Source of the DNA: Zygnema cylindricum
Lineage: Eukaryota > Streptophyta > Zygnematophyceae > Zygnematales > Zygnemataceae
Direction of reading: 5' to 3'
NCBI GenBank assembly: GCA_037447655.1
Contig: JBBHKE010001816.1
Coordinates: forward strand, 1 to 64,000
Length of the DNA stretch: 64,000 nt
This document shows, piece by piece, positions 1-11,925 of this stretch (position 1 is its first letter; every line of letters starts with the position of its first letter). The position numbers and the translations under genes were made by a program. Below the pieces are notes generated by a model. It had not been told where the DNA came from. It ran no database searches and was given only the letters and a program-made list of their open reading frames with translations.

Positions 1-191
1 TTCTAACTTTGCATTCTGTGGTGGAACTGAGCACACTGAAAGTCTTATTTCACAACGGTGAAGCAATAATGGGGTTCTGATTGTCAAGGGGTCAATCATT
101 TGGGTTTATAAAACTTGGAGTCGACACTATCTAGATTAGCTTCTTTGATATGCGAATTCTGTGTGGCAATGGAGCCCATAGATTTTCACAA
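1..191 (+). repeat. 3' end of an LTR (solo-LTR family)
   Basis: The first 190 bases match, with scattered substitutions, the last 190 bases of the solo LTR that ends at 11804 (shared stretches such as TGGAACTGAGCACAC and GGGGTCAATCATTTGGG). The LTR is cut by the window edge, so whether it is solo or part of a full element cannot be seen. Confidence 0.7.
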
Positions 192-1192
192 GTTTATGAA
201 CAAACTAGGGGACCAATCAAATAAGAGAACACGTAATGTAAAAAAAAAAAACACCGATGGAAAAAAAAGGGCATGTCCAAAGTTCCTTCGTGGTTTTTTT
301 CGGTCTCTACAAACGCTTGCGTGGCATTACATTTTGGTTTGGCAGTACTAGTACATATCATGTCCGCAAAACGTTTACTTTTCGTACGGACAAGTGGCTT
401 GTATTTCGACTCGCTAGTTGACGTAGGCTAACGTCACGTGCCAGTTCACGGCTGACAAAAAAAGGTACCGTTTTCACCTTTTTCAAGTGTGAACCACGCA
501 ATTGTACTCGCGCGAAAAAGTTGAAGGCAACTGCTGAAAGGAGTAAGTTTGAAAATCTGAAAGTTTGTTTTCACGCCTTTGTTTCATGACGTCAAAGCAT
601 GCGAAGTATCACAAGACACCTTCAATCGGAGTTACTTGCCAAAATTGTGGTGTGAACAAGACCTGTTTTCCGATGAGTTTTTGGAAAATCATCGGAATGG
701 GCAAAATGTTACAAATGCTCCGGTGGGCATAGGCTATCACTGTGTCCACACAGAGAAGAGATAGTCCCACACGCCGTAATCGGGTATGTCAATAGGGTCA
801 TAGGGTTTGGTTTGTGTTATTTTAAAAATAAAACAAAACAAAGTTAAATAAAATAACCCTAAACATACGGTCACGCAAAGACTACAAGGTGTGGCCCCAA
901 TCAACGCGCTCGCGCGTGCGAAAAGTTGCAAAAAATCACAAGGTTCAGTACATTACACCAAAATGGGACGTGCCACTTCTTCTACTTCACTGGACAGTGG
1001 AAATCTCTTTATTTAATGTATTTGGTTGATCAAACGACGTACATGTCGTTTTGCTGCTTTTACACGGTGTCTTGTTAGTTCTACAATTCAGTTTTACACA
1101 ATATACTGTAATTGCTATTAGAGTAAACAAATAATTTGGAGGACTATTTCAACGTTTAGTAATTATGTGTTTTGTCCAAATGACGTGGATCA
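192..1192. other. Intergenic stretch, no gene recognised
   Basis: AT-rich DNA with only short open frames in both directions, none with recognisable protein features. I see short palindromic motifs rich in GTAC but no clear element ends. Confidence 0.5.
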
Positions 1193-1223
1193 TTTCAACC
1201 CATAGATCAAAAGTAGGTGAAAG

Positions 1224-2289
1224 TGTAGAAATTAATGGTCTTTTAAAGTATTTTCTAGGTCTGAATAGAAATATAGAAAGAAGCCGAGGCAGTCTACCTC
1301 TACCTTCTCTCTCCAACTCTCAAACTTGTCGCATTCATTGAGAAATTGGAGAGGAAGCTAGAGCCATGGCTACCTAGGCTATCCAAAGGTTTACGAGATA
1401 TAAATGTTAGTTTATTTATAATTAAGGATATATTTACTAAAACATATGTGCCACATCCAGGATTTGAACCTGGAACCTGCCGGTTGGTAATCAGCCGGTA
1501 GCCGGTAGCTTTAACCGTTAACTCTAAAGATAGTGTTACGCTATGTAGGGTTCGATAATTAATTAGACATTTATACGTTTGATAGTTCATTTAACTCAAA
1601 TAGTTTTACAGGAGACATAGATCCAATAATGTAAAAGCACGGATTACGGTACAGATAAGAAACGAATGCCCCGCATTTATTTCTCTACCGAAACGAATAC
1701 CACGCATGTATTTATTACGGCTATGATTAAATGTGAATTTAATCGGATGACCGAAATTAAACGCCGAGATCGCGGAAGAGATTCTCGGCAGTTTTTGATC
1801 ATCGCCACATCGGATGACACGTGGCGAACTAACATTGGATCGCGACATTTCCGAGGATTAAAGGAGCAGACCGGATATACCACGTGTCGACATTTAGGGC
1901 ATGTCGTACAATGTTCGTACAGAAAGTACACCGGCAGCTGTACTTTTGTGTACGGAGGAGTAATTTGATTAGCTCAATACATCAGTAGATAGAGTCTGTG
2001 AGAGAGATATGACTTAGAAAAATTAGGAGATAGGACCCTCTCTCCTAGAGAGCTTCAGTACAAAAGGTCAACTTTGACCCTCTATAATTTACTGCTCAGG
2101 AGAGCAAATTCAGAGATTCTTTTTGCTATCGACTCATGGGAGTCTTCCCTTCAGAGAGGTGAAGTTGGTCAAAGTTTTTGGCTGCCAATGTGGCAATTTT
2201 TCTTGCTGAAACATAAAGGGGTCAGGGTTATCCTAGAGGCTTCTTGGAAGCTGTCCACTCTGAGGACTTATGGAGGTCTCAGAGTTTCA
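1224..2289 (+). repeat. 5' LTR of copia element 1
   Basis: It begins TGTAGAAATTAATGG and ends AGAGTTTCA next to the primer site. It is repeated at 6639-7707. It carries the block GAGCCATGGCTACCTAGGC shared with the other LTRs here, an antisense tRNA-like module near 1448-1531, and a palindromic AGGTCAACTTTGACC downstream. Confidence 0.92.
1448..1531 (-). other. tRNA-like module in LTR (antisense)
   Basis: Read on the minus strand there is a D-arm-like segment (GTTAACGGTTAAAGC) followed by a perfect T-arm, CCAGG-TTCAAAT-CCTGG, whose GGTTCAAATCC is a good RNA polymerase III B box. No convincing acceptor stem pairs, so this is a tRNA-derived relic or promoter module, not a tRNA gene. Confidence 0.6.
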
Positions 2290-2304
2290 GGTTATGGGCC
2301 CAAC
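2290..2304 (+). other. Primer binding site, half-tRNA type
   Basis: Directly after the LTR comes GGTTATGGGCCCAAC. GTTATGGGCCCA is complementary to the anticodon stem-loop region of initiator tRNA-Met, the primer type known for Drosophila copia and yeast Ty5, and not to the 3' acceptor end used by most plant copia elements. The first in-frame ATG of gag after the LTR (2294) lies inside this site. Confidence 0.8.
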
Positions 2305-5300
2305 CTCTAGGGTACCAATCTTTAATGGAATTGGCTTCATATACTGGGAAAGTATGATGATAGGAGCTGTATGCGAAAAAAGGTATTGGGGGATAGTGAG
2401 TGGACGATTGGGGCGTCCATCAAGACTTGGAATTCCTCCAGGGTTTGAAAGAAGCAGATTCACAAAAAAAGCAGGTCCATCTTCAACGGAGGAGACAAAG
2501 GAAGGAGAGTTGGTGGACAAAGGAGCGGAGAAGGAGACGACCACACCAATAGCGACTAGTTCAGCATTCATGTCACCTATTCCGAGGAACGAGGAGAATG
2601 ATACTCAAACCTGAGATTTCAACAATATGGCGGCAAAGCACTTCATCCTACGCCATCTTACTCAAGGACTTGCATGTCCTAATTTGCAGGTAAAAAGGGC
2701 ATCCGATCTGTGGATGGCTCTCATAGAGATGTACCGAAGTGGTACGATTCAGCAACAACAACTGGCTGATCAGAAAGTTAATGAATATGTATACAAAATG
2801 GGGAAAATGTTGGATATTTGCAATGAGCTTGCTACACTCTTCGGAGCAAGAGGGTGCGGGAAAAGATTTTAGTGAAAAAGAAAAGGTTAACTGTTTACTG
2901 ATCAAGTTACCGGATGAGTTCGAGAACATAGTCAACCGTGTGCAGAACTTGCCGGACTCAAGGTGGATATGGAACTCAGTGGTAGGGATGATTCTCGTTC
3001 TGGAGAATACGATTGTGATCTGAAGGGGAGGAAAGAGTGGCAAAGCCTTGGCAACTTCGACCGATTGGAGGAACAAGGATTCGTGGAAACCGGTCAAAAA
3101 CTATGGGGGAAGGGAGTAGAAAAATCAGGCCGACGAGTTTGGGCCTAGGGCTCCCAAAGGTTTATGTCATTTTTGTAAGAAACCGGGCACTATATGGCAG
3201 AGTGCACTAAGCTAACCAAGCTTCGATTAAAGGTGGGGTAGACCGGTTGTACCTCGAGAGGAAAGAAATAGGCCCTTGTGACACAGGTATATGAGGTCGA
3301 ATCCGAGGACGAGGACAATGAGCTCCTTTTGGATGAGGAGTTGGAGGCGAAAAACGAGGTTGAAATTCCACGAAGACAAAAATGTGCTTACGGTGGATTG
3401 AAAGGTGAAGCAGGCTGGATTATGGATTCATGTGCCTCCATGCACATGTGTAAGGATAGGCACCTGTTCACTAAGATAAGAAAGATTCCCACCGTAGAGA
3501 TAGAGTACGGAGATGGGAGGATAGTCACCACTACTCTTGTAGGATCGGTAGATCTGAAAGTGTTAGAAGAAGGAAAGGCATCCATAGTAACATTCTCTGA
3601 TGTCTTGTTTATTCCGGAGCTGAACAAAAACCTCATCTCTACATCTGTATTAGATGATAAGGGTTTTTTTACTAGCACTAGGGAAGGAGTCTTTACTGCT
3701 AGTTTTGAGGAGGATGTCTATTTCATTGCTGAGAAAGGTAGCCATGGGATGTTTAGGCTGATTTTAAGTAATGAAATGAAGAAACTTTATTATGCTGGTA
3801 ATCATGATATTATGATGTGGCATAAGAGGCTTGGGCATGTAAATCTAGATAAGTTAAGAGAGATGAAAAAGATGTGAGTGGTGGAAGGGATTCAGTTCAT
3901 TGAGAGTGATAGTATAAGTGATTGTAATGGATGTGCTCAAGGTAAAACACACAGATTACCCTTTTCTAAAACAACCACCTATAAGGGAGAAAAAATTATA
4001 GATCTAGTTCACACATATATTTGGGGACCGGCTAAAGTGCCCTCACCGGGGGGGAAGAGATTTATGATGACTATCACTAATGATTGGTCTCGGTATTCCG
4101 GATTGTATTTTTTGAAAAACAAGTCCGAAGCTCAGGATTGTTTTAGACAATATAAAGCATGGAGCGAAAAACTCCATGAAACTCCAATCAAGAGAATAAG
4201 GAGTGACAATGGTGGAGAGTATACTTCTAACCAGCTTGAGGATTTTTCTGAGGGAAGATGGGGTCTAACACCAAAAGACAGTTCCAAAAAACCCGAAACA
4301 TAATGGGGTAGCTGAAAGGTTTAATAGAACACTAAATGATAGTGCTAGATGTATGTTGTCAGATAAGAAGATAGGAAAAAGGTTTTGGGCAAAAGCAATG
4401 AACTGTGCTAATTACCTCAAAAATAGAGTTCTTACTTCAGCTATAAAAGATCAAACACCTTAGAAGAGATGGAGAGGCCGGAAACCAGACATATCTCACC
4501 TAAAGGTTTTTGGTAGTCAAGTATTCAGTCTAGATACAGATCGGTCTAATTGGAAGCTAGATCCTAAAGGAAAATCGGGATACTTATTGGGATATGATGA
4601 GGGTGTTAAAAGATATACAGTTTATGATCTAAAAACGGAAGATATAATCTTAGTAAAGCATCTAGTAGTTATGGATGAAGGAAATTTTGTGGATCCCTTC
4701 AAATATACAAAGTCAGTAAAAATCAGATTTGAGTCAGAAAATCCGATGACTTTGAGCTTCCTAGCTATCCAGGTTTTAGAGAAGATGACATTCTTGCAGG
4801 TACAAATCAGACCGAAAAGGACTCGGCTGTGGAAACTCCAGTGACAACTCTACCCGAAGCGGAAGACGTGGTGGAAATTGATTTGGAATCATGGGATAGG
4901 GGAGAAGCCGAGTTTGTTCGAAAGAATCCACGAGAACCATCTGATCCGGCCTCAGATTTTGAGGGGGGAAGGAAAAGCAGCAAAAGACTGCAAGAAAAAT
5001 AGGTTAATAACAAGGTAACTAAACTATCTCAACAAGATGAACCTCAAACTTATGGAGAGGCGATGACTTGTCTAGAAAGAAATCGGTGGAAGACAGCCAT
5101 CAATGAGGAGATGGCCTGAATTATGGCAGTTGATACTTAGGAGCTGGTGGATTGTCCACCTAACCGAAAACCAATTGGTTGTAAGTGGGTTTTCAAATTA
5201 AAATTGAACCCAGATAACACAATCGAGCGCTACAAGGCCCGACTAGTGGCAAAGGGATTTACACAAAAGGAGGGAATTGACTACGAGGAAACCTTTGCCC

Positions 5301-6625
5301 CAGTGGTCAGATTTCCCTCCGTCCGCATACTTCTCAGCCTAGCTGTAGCCGAAGACATGGAAGTGCACCAGATGGACATCAAAACAACCTTTTTGCATGG
5401 AGAATTGGAAGAGGAGATCTTCATGCGACAACCCGAAGGGTTTGTGGAAGAAGGAGAGGAGAGTAAGGTATGCCGGCTGATTAAATCTCTTTATGGTTTG
5501 GAACATGCGCCTTGACAATGGAATAAGAAGCTTGATGTGTTTCTTACCGGTCTGGGATATATCCAAATCAGCTCAGATCACTTAATTTATGTTTTTGAAG
5601 ATGAGGAAGGTTTTATAATTATTGCAATTTATGTTGATGATTTGCTTGTTTTAAGTAAATCAATGGAAAAAATTAATAAACTGAAAACCGATCTTAAGGG
5701 GAGATTTGAAATGAAGGATATGGGGGAAGCAAAATATATTTTGGGAATTCAAGTAGAGAGAGACCGAAAAAGAAAGATTATAAGATTGACTCAAAAGAAA
5801 GCAATAGGGAACATGCTTGGAAAATTTCAAATGGATAAAGCTAATAGTTGTACAACTCCAATGGAGTTGAAGAAGTGAAGTGAAGGGAGTGAGGAAGAAG
5901 GAGTCATAGTCTTAGACGAGGAATTATCTCTTGAAGAACAAAAGTTCAAGCAGACTATTCCTTACAGACAAGTAGTGGGAAGTCTAATCTATTTTATAAA
6001 TTGTACACGGCCGGATTTAGCTGCAGCTGTAGGAGTGCTGAGTAGAAGTCTTAATGCTTACACTAAGAGGGATTTGGAGGCAGCTAAAAGAGTCCTTAGA
6101 TATTTGATAGGAACTAAAGATCTATGGTTGCATTTGGGTGGGGAGAATACTGACATCACTACTTGGAGTAATGCCAGTTATGGTGATGCTCCGATGAGAA
6201 GTTGCACTTTTGGATATGTATTATATGTGGGTGATGGGGCTTGCTGTTGGAGTAGCAAACAACAAAAAGTTATTGCTTTGTCCACCATGGAGGCTGAGTA
6301 TATGGCCTCTTGCTCTGCCGTAAAAGAATTGATGTGGGTCAAGTCTTTGCTTGGTGAGCTTGGTCACCTTAAGAGTGGTGTGCAGAAAATACATTGTGAT
6401 AATCAAGCAACAATCGTTATTTCTGCCAATCCTAAATATCATTTTAAAGCCAAACACACTAACATTAGGCTCAGCTTTGTTAGAGAGAAAGTAGAAAACA
6501 AAATAGGCAGTTTAGAGTACCGACCAGATAGTGAGATGGTAGCAGATATGATGACCAAACCTGTGCCTTCTCCTAAGCTAATTTTCTGCAAGGAGAAGTG
6601 TGGTGTGAAATTAAAGATTAACTAG
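2294..6625 (+). pseudogene. Copia Gag-Pol polyprotein, degenerate
   Basis: The same polyprotein as at 44281-48615, here badly decayed. Gag lies near 2294-3200 (stop at 2612; the zinc knuckle near 3160-3205 has lost one base). Protease and GAG-pre-integrase lie in 3278-3877; the protease site reads DSCAS where element 2 has DSGAS. Integrase starts at 3878 and breaks near 4250. Reverse transcriptase is at 5147-5878 with its YVDD core, and RNase H at 5975-6625. At least eight in-frame stops (for example 3875, 4461, 5117, 5138, 5513, 5876) and about four frameshifts are visible by comparison with element 2. It cannot encode a working polyprotein. Confidence 0.92.
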
Positions 6626-6638
6626 AAAATAAGGGGAG
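6624..6638 (+). other. Polypurine tract of copia element 1
   Basis: AGAAAATAAGGGGAG lies directly before the 3' LTR, overlapping the RNase H stop codon, as expected for the plus-strand primer. Confidence 0.75.
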
Positions 6639-7707
6639 TGTAGAAATTAATGGTCTTTTAAAGTATTTTCTAGGTCTGAATAGAAATATAGAAAGAAGCT
6701 GAGACAGTCTACCTCTAACTTCTCCCTCCAACTCTCAAACTTGTCGCAGTCACTGAGAAATTGGAGAGGAAGCTAGAGCCATGGCTACCTAGGCTATCTA
6801 GAGGTTTACGCGATATAAATATTAGTTTATTTATAATTAAGGATATATTTACTAAAAAATATGTGCCACATCCTGGATTTGAACCTGGAACCTGCAGGCC
6901 AGTAATCAGCCAGTAGCAGGTAGCTTTAACCGTTAACTCTAAAGATAGTGTTACGCAATGTAGGGTTCGATAATTAATTAAACATTTATACGTTTGATAA
7001 TTCATTTAACTGAAATAGTTTTACAGGAGAAATAGATCCAGTAATGTAAAAGTACGGATTACGGTACGGATAAGAAACGAATGCCGCGCATTTATTTCTT
7101 TACCGAAACGAATACCGCGTATGTATTTATTACGGCTACGATTAAATGTGAATTTAATCGGAAGATTGAAATTAAACGCCGAGATCGCGGAAGAGAATTT
7201 TGGCGGTTTTTTATCATCGCCATATCGGATGACACGTGGCGGACTAACATTGGATCGCGGCATCTCCGAGGATTAAGGGAGTGAATCGGGATATACCATG
7301 TGTCGACATTTAGGGCATGTGGTACAATGTTCGTACAAGAAGTACACCGGCAGCTGTACTTTTGTGTACGGAGGAGTAATCTGATTGGCTCTGTAAATTA
7401 GTAGATAGAGTCTGTGAGAGAGATAGGACTTAGAAAAATTAGGAGATAGGACCCTCTCTCCCAGAGAGTTGCAGTACAAAAGGTCAACTTTGACCCTCCA
7501 TAACTTACTGCTCAGGAGAGCAAATTCAGAGAGATTCTTTTTGCTATCGACTTAGGGGAGTCTTGCCTTCACAGGGGTGAAGGTTGTCAGAGTTTTTGTT
7601 TGCCAAGGTGGCAGTTGTTTTTGCTGAAACACAAAGGGGTCAGGGTTATCCTAGAGGCTTCTTGGAAGCTGTCCACTCTGAGGACTTATGGAGGTCTCAG
7701 AGTTTCA
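6639..7707 (+). repeat. 3' LTR of copia element 1
   Basis: Copy of 1224-2289 with the same ends. It also has several differences in the tRNA-like block. Confidence 0.92.
6863..6944 (-). other. tRNA-like module in 3' LTR
   Basis: Counterpart of 1448-1531. The minus-strand T-arm CCAGG-TTCAAAT-CCAGG has one stem mismatch, while the B-box GGTTCAAATCC is kept. Confidence 0.55.
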
Positions 7708-8167
7708 TACCCCCATATAAAATGCTTATTGTACGCAAAACATACAATATGACCTTAAGACCCATATTGTATTGGTTGTAACATGAAAAAAAATAGTAAC
7801 AGCATCGATCGATAGAGATCTAAACGTCATGTCTAAATTTTGAAAAACATTCGGACAAAAAATATTTTTCTATAAGTTTTGAGGTATTTTTTATTTAAAC
7901 CCTCATATTTGGACGATCGGACGGTCACTGCTAAAAGTAGCGATCAAAGAAGATCACATGAAAAGCCCATAACAGAACTTAAGATAGGATTATCCTCATA
8001 TTTGGACAATCTGACGGTCGTTGATCAAAGTAGCAATTTAAGAAGAACACATGAAAAACCTATAACACAACTTACGATAAAGGCGCCTACAGAAGGCCTA
8101 CAATAGAAACGCCTACATTTGAACTATGTTTCAACCGCCCATTGAATTACAGTACAATACTAAATAG

Positions 8168-8992
8168 TAGTGTTGGGTATTGGGAAAATTCATATCGCGA
8201 TAATCTCGATATTCAATATATCGAATATCGATCGAGCATAATCCTCGATATATCGTATCAGGACCAACTTAAATTATCGCGATACATAGTATTTTTTAAA
8301 ATTTAATATTTTATATATTTATATAATATGTAATTTTAGCGAAAAAGACAAATTGTCTGATACGCCACATACGACGTGATTTTCGTTCCGTGACTTAAAT
8401 GTAGACACCGCAAAATGTAACCGACAAAAAAATACTAATTATGTAATTCATAAATTTACTTGTTTGGGGTATGGTTACATCAAGAGGTCTATATAATAGT
8501 ACGGACAACAAAAATTTTGTATTAGAGAGGCTTTGGTTACATCGCGTATCGTCTGTAAACAAGTTTTTACATATGTGTTCTGATTTGAGTGGTTCCTAGT
8601 AAGTTGATGATCAACTCTTTAAAATCGTCAAAGATTTGAAAACCGACCATTTTCGTATGGAAATCCATACATGCGTATTACAAACATGTACTTTGCAAGT
8701 GTACCGCGTCAATGTACCATAGAGATCTCTTTGACTCTGCTGACTTTCAAGAAAAAACCATATTTCTTTTCGGCAAAGATTTTATGGTCACCTTGTCCGA
8801 AGGCACGTGACTTTGGAGACCTGTGAAATTTTTCATTTTTTTTTAATGCCTCAATATATTGGCGATACAATATATCAACAATATATTGCGATATTTTGAT
8901 TTTTGATATATCGAAGCGATTTATCGATTATCGGGTAACTAAAATTCGATATATATCGAATATCGGCAAAAGGTCCTCGATACCCAACACTA
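8168..8992. mobile_element. hAT-like MITE (825 bp)
   Basis: Terminal inverted repeats TAGTGTTGGGTAT / ATACCCAACACTA, flanked by 8-bp duplications CTAAATAG and CTAAACAG (8160-8167, 8993-9000; one mismatch). The terminus resembles the CAGTGTTGG-type ends of hAT elements. The subterminal regions are packed with overlapping ATATCGAATATCG palindromes. Non-coding. Confidence 0.8.
8467..8840. repeat. Harbinger-like MITE fragment inside the hAT-like MITE
   Basis: From GGGTATGGTTACATCA onward this stretch matches the left half of the element at 20895-21561 (shared ACATCGCGTATC and CCTTGTCCGAAGGCACGTGACTT). The right half is missing. Confidence 0.65.
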
Positions 8993-9005
8993 CTAAACAG
9001 TAAAG

Positions 9006-9581
9006 TACACCGTGAATTGTAATTAGAGTTATGAATGCTAATTCGGTCGCCCTAAATTTCGACTCTATCACATTAAATTGAGTACATAATTCTAAATTTG
9101 CCTTTATACTATTTAAGGTACGCTTTAATTTGCATTAATAGTTTAAACATACGTTCGTTATCAATAGTGTGGAGTACGAACGACGTCTGACTGTGCAAAA
9201 TTGTACATTATTAACTAAAATAATATTTTATTTACTAAAAAAGTAAATAAAAAATAATAATACAGGCTGTTATCACGTAACTGGGTTTTTACAACCCGCG
9301 CAGTGTAAACCTCATAATGGCGTGAAATTGTAAGTTTTGTCAGATTCTGTATGTGTAATGACGTGAAATTGTACGTTTTGTCATATTCGGTATGTGTACC
9401 TAATTTACAACAAAGATATCCAGCGCGGATAAATATTACGGGAATAAACCCAAATCAGAGTTATTGAGAAATAAGAGTAAAATTTTGTAGGATTACCCAA
9501 ATAAGAATTTATAACTCTAATTATTTTATTTCATTTTTTTACTCTTATTATTTATTTACTCTAATTACGATTTGCGGTGTA
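9006..9581. mobile_element. TA-flanked MITE (family A)
   Basis: The ends are CACCGTGAATTGTAATTAGAG and the complement of CACCGCAAATCGTAATTAGAG, with TA at each side. The same terminal sequence recurs at least eight times in the window. A TA target suggests Tc1/mariner-type mobilisation (inference). Non-coding. Confidence 0.7.
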
Positions 9582-9639
9582 GCGTTAAGAAAATAACAGT
9601 ACATACGACAAAAAGTAACGAGAGGACAAAACACCAATA

Positions 9640-10426
9640 CGGAAGGTGTACAATACATGGTAAAAAATGCGATGGTAAAACCATTTGAGTACAAATGGGG
9701 GTGAAACTAAAAAAAAAATTTTGGACACTACATAAGTACAAAGAAAGTAAGTTACGGCTTGAAACTGAAATGAATCAAAACAACACTAACAAGAGCAAAG
9801 AACTTGAACAAAAAAGAACCACAGTTAGACCACCTACAAAAGGAAAAAACCTAAACTAGTCTACCCATAAACAAGCTAAGGTCCACAACCACGGAGATCA
9901 TGGATGTGAACTATCTCCTTTGGTGGAAGGTTAGGAAGACCACGCGCAGGCTACGCCCGCTAAAGTACAATTGAGCCACGTGACAATAAAACGCAACAAA
10001 AAGACTCGGTGAAGGACACCTCGGACCCCGAGATTCAATCATTTTTTTTGCGCACACTAACGAAGGAAGTCATCGAAAGACTTTTCCAAAGATCAAAATA
10101 ACTCCACTGTAAATGGAACAAACTGGTCTGATGGGTCGCGGTGACCGTAGTCTCTTTCCTTTGTAGCTGTTGCGTCCCGAGCCGCCACACCTGTATGCGA
10201 AGCCGCACGAGACGAAATGTGTGCCCCAGCCGGATTCGTGAGGACCACATTGCCAAGCGTCCCCCTAGTATTATGAAGAAAAACCAAGTCAACCCCAAAG
10301 CTCCGACAACCCCTTGGATTGGGGCCGATGAGGAAAAATATGAGAAACCTCACTTTTGACGATGTAGCCCGCCTCGGCGCCATTGGCAGCAATGGAATCT
10401 CACACCAAATCATGCGCGACAATTCG
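9640..10426 (-). pseudogene. LINE ORF 3' end with RLE-like domain, plus 3' UTR
   Basis: On the minus strand a frame at about 10093-10422 reads as the C-terminal domain of an RLE-type non-LTR retrotransposon: GVDLVFLHN, then a second acidic position replaced by N (NVVLTNP), then ATKERDY with the conserved Lys. The restriction-like endonuclease pattern is R/K-x-D, D, K. The upstream zinc-knuckle part is the separate piece at 11810-11925, because a solo LTR interrupts the copy. The 3' untranslated part matches 19300-19580. Confidence 0.65.
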
Positions 10427-11804
10427 TGTTGATATTTGTGTATTTTCTAGGTCTGTATTAGGATAGAAAAAGGCAGAGGCAGTCTGCCTCTAACTCCTCT
10501 CTCCAAGCCCCCACACTTGTTGTAGTTACTGAAGGCTGGATAGGGAGATAGAGCCATGGCTGCCTAGGCCCTCTAGAGAAGACAATGGGTAAATTAGGTA
10601 GATTTACCAAAAAGGTGCTTGACGTACCCAGGAATCGATCCTGGTACCTTCCGTCCGTGAAGACACCCGTAGTCGTCAGCTTTGTCCGTTAAGTTCTAGG
10701 ACTAGTGCTAAGGCATATAGGGTTTGATAATTATTTAAACAGTTACAAGTAGAGAGTTCCACTTAACTAGATTACGGGTTTATAGGGCATACAAAAAGTT
10801 GTACTTTAAGTATCGGAGGAAACAAATAGTACGGACATTTGTTTCGATGGTCCGTATTGAATGACGATATAAATCGGACGGCCGCGGTTAGCGCCGGCTT
10901 CGCTGAAAGGACAATTTGTCGGTTTGCGGACGTCGCCACTCCGGATGACACGTGGCAACATCATACAGGTTTACGGAATATCCGGAACGAAAGACAACAA
11001 ATTCGAATCTGACAAATGTTGCACTATGGCTGTGTTGTACAATGTCCGTACATAAAGTACTCCGACACCTGTACTTCTGGTACGGTACAGTCCTGTGATT
11101 GGTAAGTCTTCATCGACGGCCAGGGTGCGAGCCGCAATTCTGGAATGGCCACCTTCACGTTTTCCTGCGTGGCATGACCTGGCACCACGTGGCAAGATAA
11201 CACTAGGAAGCGGGAATCTCGGGGAGCATATGAAAGATTTCGAAGGAGACACGCGTCCACTCAGTGGTCTTGACATACACACGCCGTACAAAAAGGACAT
11301 CGGTCGTAGTACCTTTATGTACGGTAGAGTCATTTGATTGGTCCGTACCTCAATAATAGGAGGCTTAGAGAGGGGTTTTAAGACTTTGAATATTTTGGTA
11401 GATAGCCGCCTCTCCCAGAGAGCATCTTGTATAAAAGGAAAACTTTGGCCAGTTATAAGTATAAACTCAGTTGACCATTTTTAGTGATTCTTTTTGATGC
11501 GGACCCAGAGGAGTCCACGCAACACAGGGGTGTAGTCGGTCAGAGTGTTTGCCTGCCAAGGTGGCTGAATTTATAAGGGAAAGTCAAAGTGGGAAATGTT
11601 ATCCAAAACTCATATTCTAACTTTACACCCTATGGTGGAACTGAGCACACAGAGAGTCTTATTTCACAAGGGTGAAGTTATAATGGGGTTTTGATTGTTA
11701 AGGGGTCAATCATTTGGGTTTATATATACTTGGAGTCAGCACTATCTAGATTAGCTTCTTTGGACCTGCGAATTCTGTGTGGCAATGAAGCCCATAGAAT
11801 TACA
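10427..11804 (+). repeat. Solo LTR inserted in a LINE
   Basis: A 1378-bp LTR beginning TGTTGATATTTG and ending GAATTACA, flanked by exact 5-bp duplications ATTCG (10422-10426 and 11805-11809). The uninterrupted LINE copy near 18230-18250 shows the filled-in target. It shares the GAGCCATGGCTGCCTAGGC block and the tRNA-like module with the copia LTRs, and has a TATA-type sequence TATAAAAGG near 11431. Loss of the internal region by LTR-LTR recombination is the usual explanation. Confidence 0.85.
10620..10700 (-). other. tRNA-like module in solo LTR
   Basis: The minus strand shows the D-arm-like CTTAACGGACAAAGC and a perfect T-arm, CCAGG-ATCGATT-CCTGG. Position and order match the modules in the two copia elements although the surrounding LTR sequence has diverged. 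Confidence 0.6.
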
Positions 11805-11809
11805 ATTCG

Positions 11810-11925
11810 TTCCCCCCCATGCGAGCAACAAAGCAAATGGATTCCCTCAACATCATTGGGTTGGTTGTTAACGCACCAAGCCCCCCCTAAAAGTGGAGGG
11901 TGAAGCAAACCTAACCGCAAGCGTA
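11810..11925 (-). pseudogene. LINE fragment, zinc-knuckle region
   Basis: The minus-strand frame reads [12 protein letters not shown]... GIHLLCCSHGGER, matching the frame at 18120-18245. It is the 5' continuation of the LINE copy at 9640-10426 across the solo LTR. It abuts the pyrimidine tract. Confidence 0.65.

Larger units (their letters stand above)
1224..7707 (+). mobile_element. Ty1/copia LTR retrotransposon 1, decayed
   Basis: Two LTRs of about 1.07 kb bracket a single coding region in the copia order gag, protease, integrase, reverse transcriptase, RNase H. The LTRs start TGTAGAAATTA and end TTTCA. The element sits inside the MITE at 1201-8128, so it is younger than that MITE. The LTRs differ by several percent by eye and the coding region has many stops and frameshifts, so it is an older insertion than element 2. 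No target duplication is visible (GAAAG on the left, TACCC on the right). Confidence 0.95.
1201..8128. mobile_element. MITE with 8-bp target duplication, split by copia element 1
   Basis: Left part 1201-1223 and right part 7708-8128 together make a 444-bp element. Its ends are CATAGATCAAAAGTAGG and the complement of CATAGTTCAAATGTAGG, and it is flanked by exact 8-bp duplications TTTCAACC (1193-1200 and 8129-8136). It closely matches the uninterrupted copy at 52831-53286. It has no coding capacity. An 8-bp duplication fits a hAT-type transposase supplied in trans (inference). Confidence 0.8.

Noticed and set aside
2270-2296. ATG at 2270 (and 44257) as the gag start
   Set aside because: Both lie inside the 5' LTR, 20 bp before its end; the next in-frame ATG is in the primer site and is the better start.
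9300-10000. CRISPR-like or phage features
   Set aside because: The repeats are dispersed MITEs with inverted ends, not regularly spaced direct repeats, and the genes are eukaryotic with introns.
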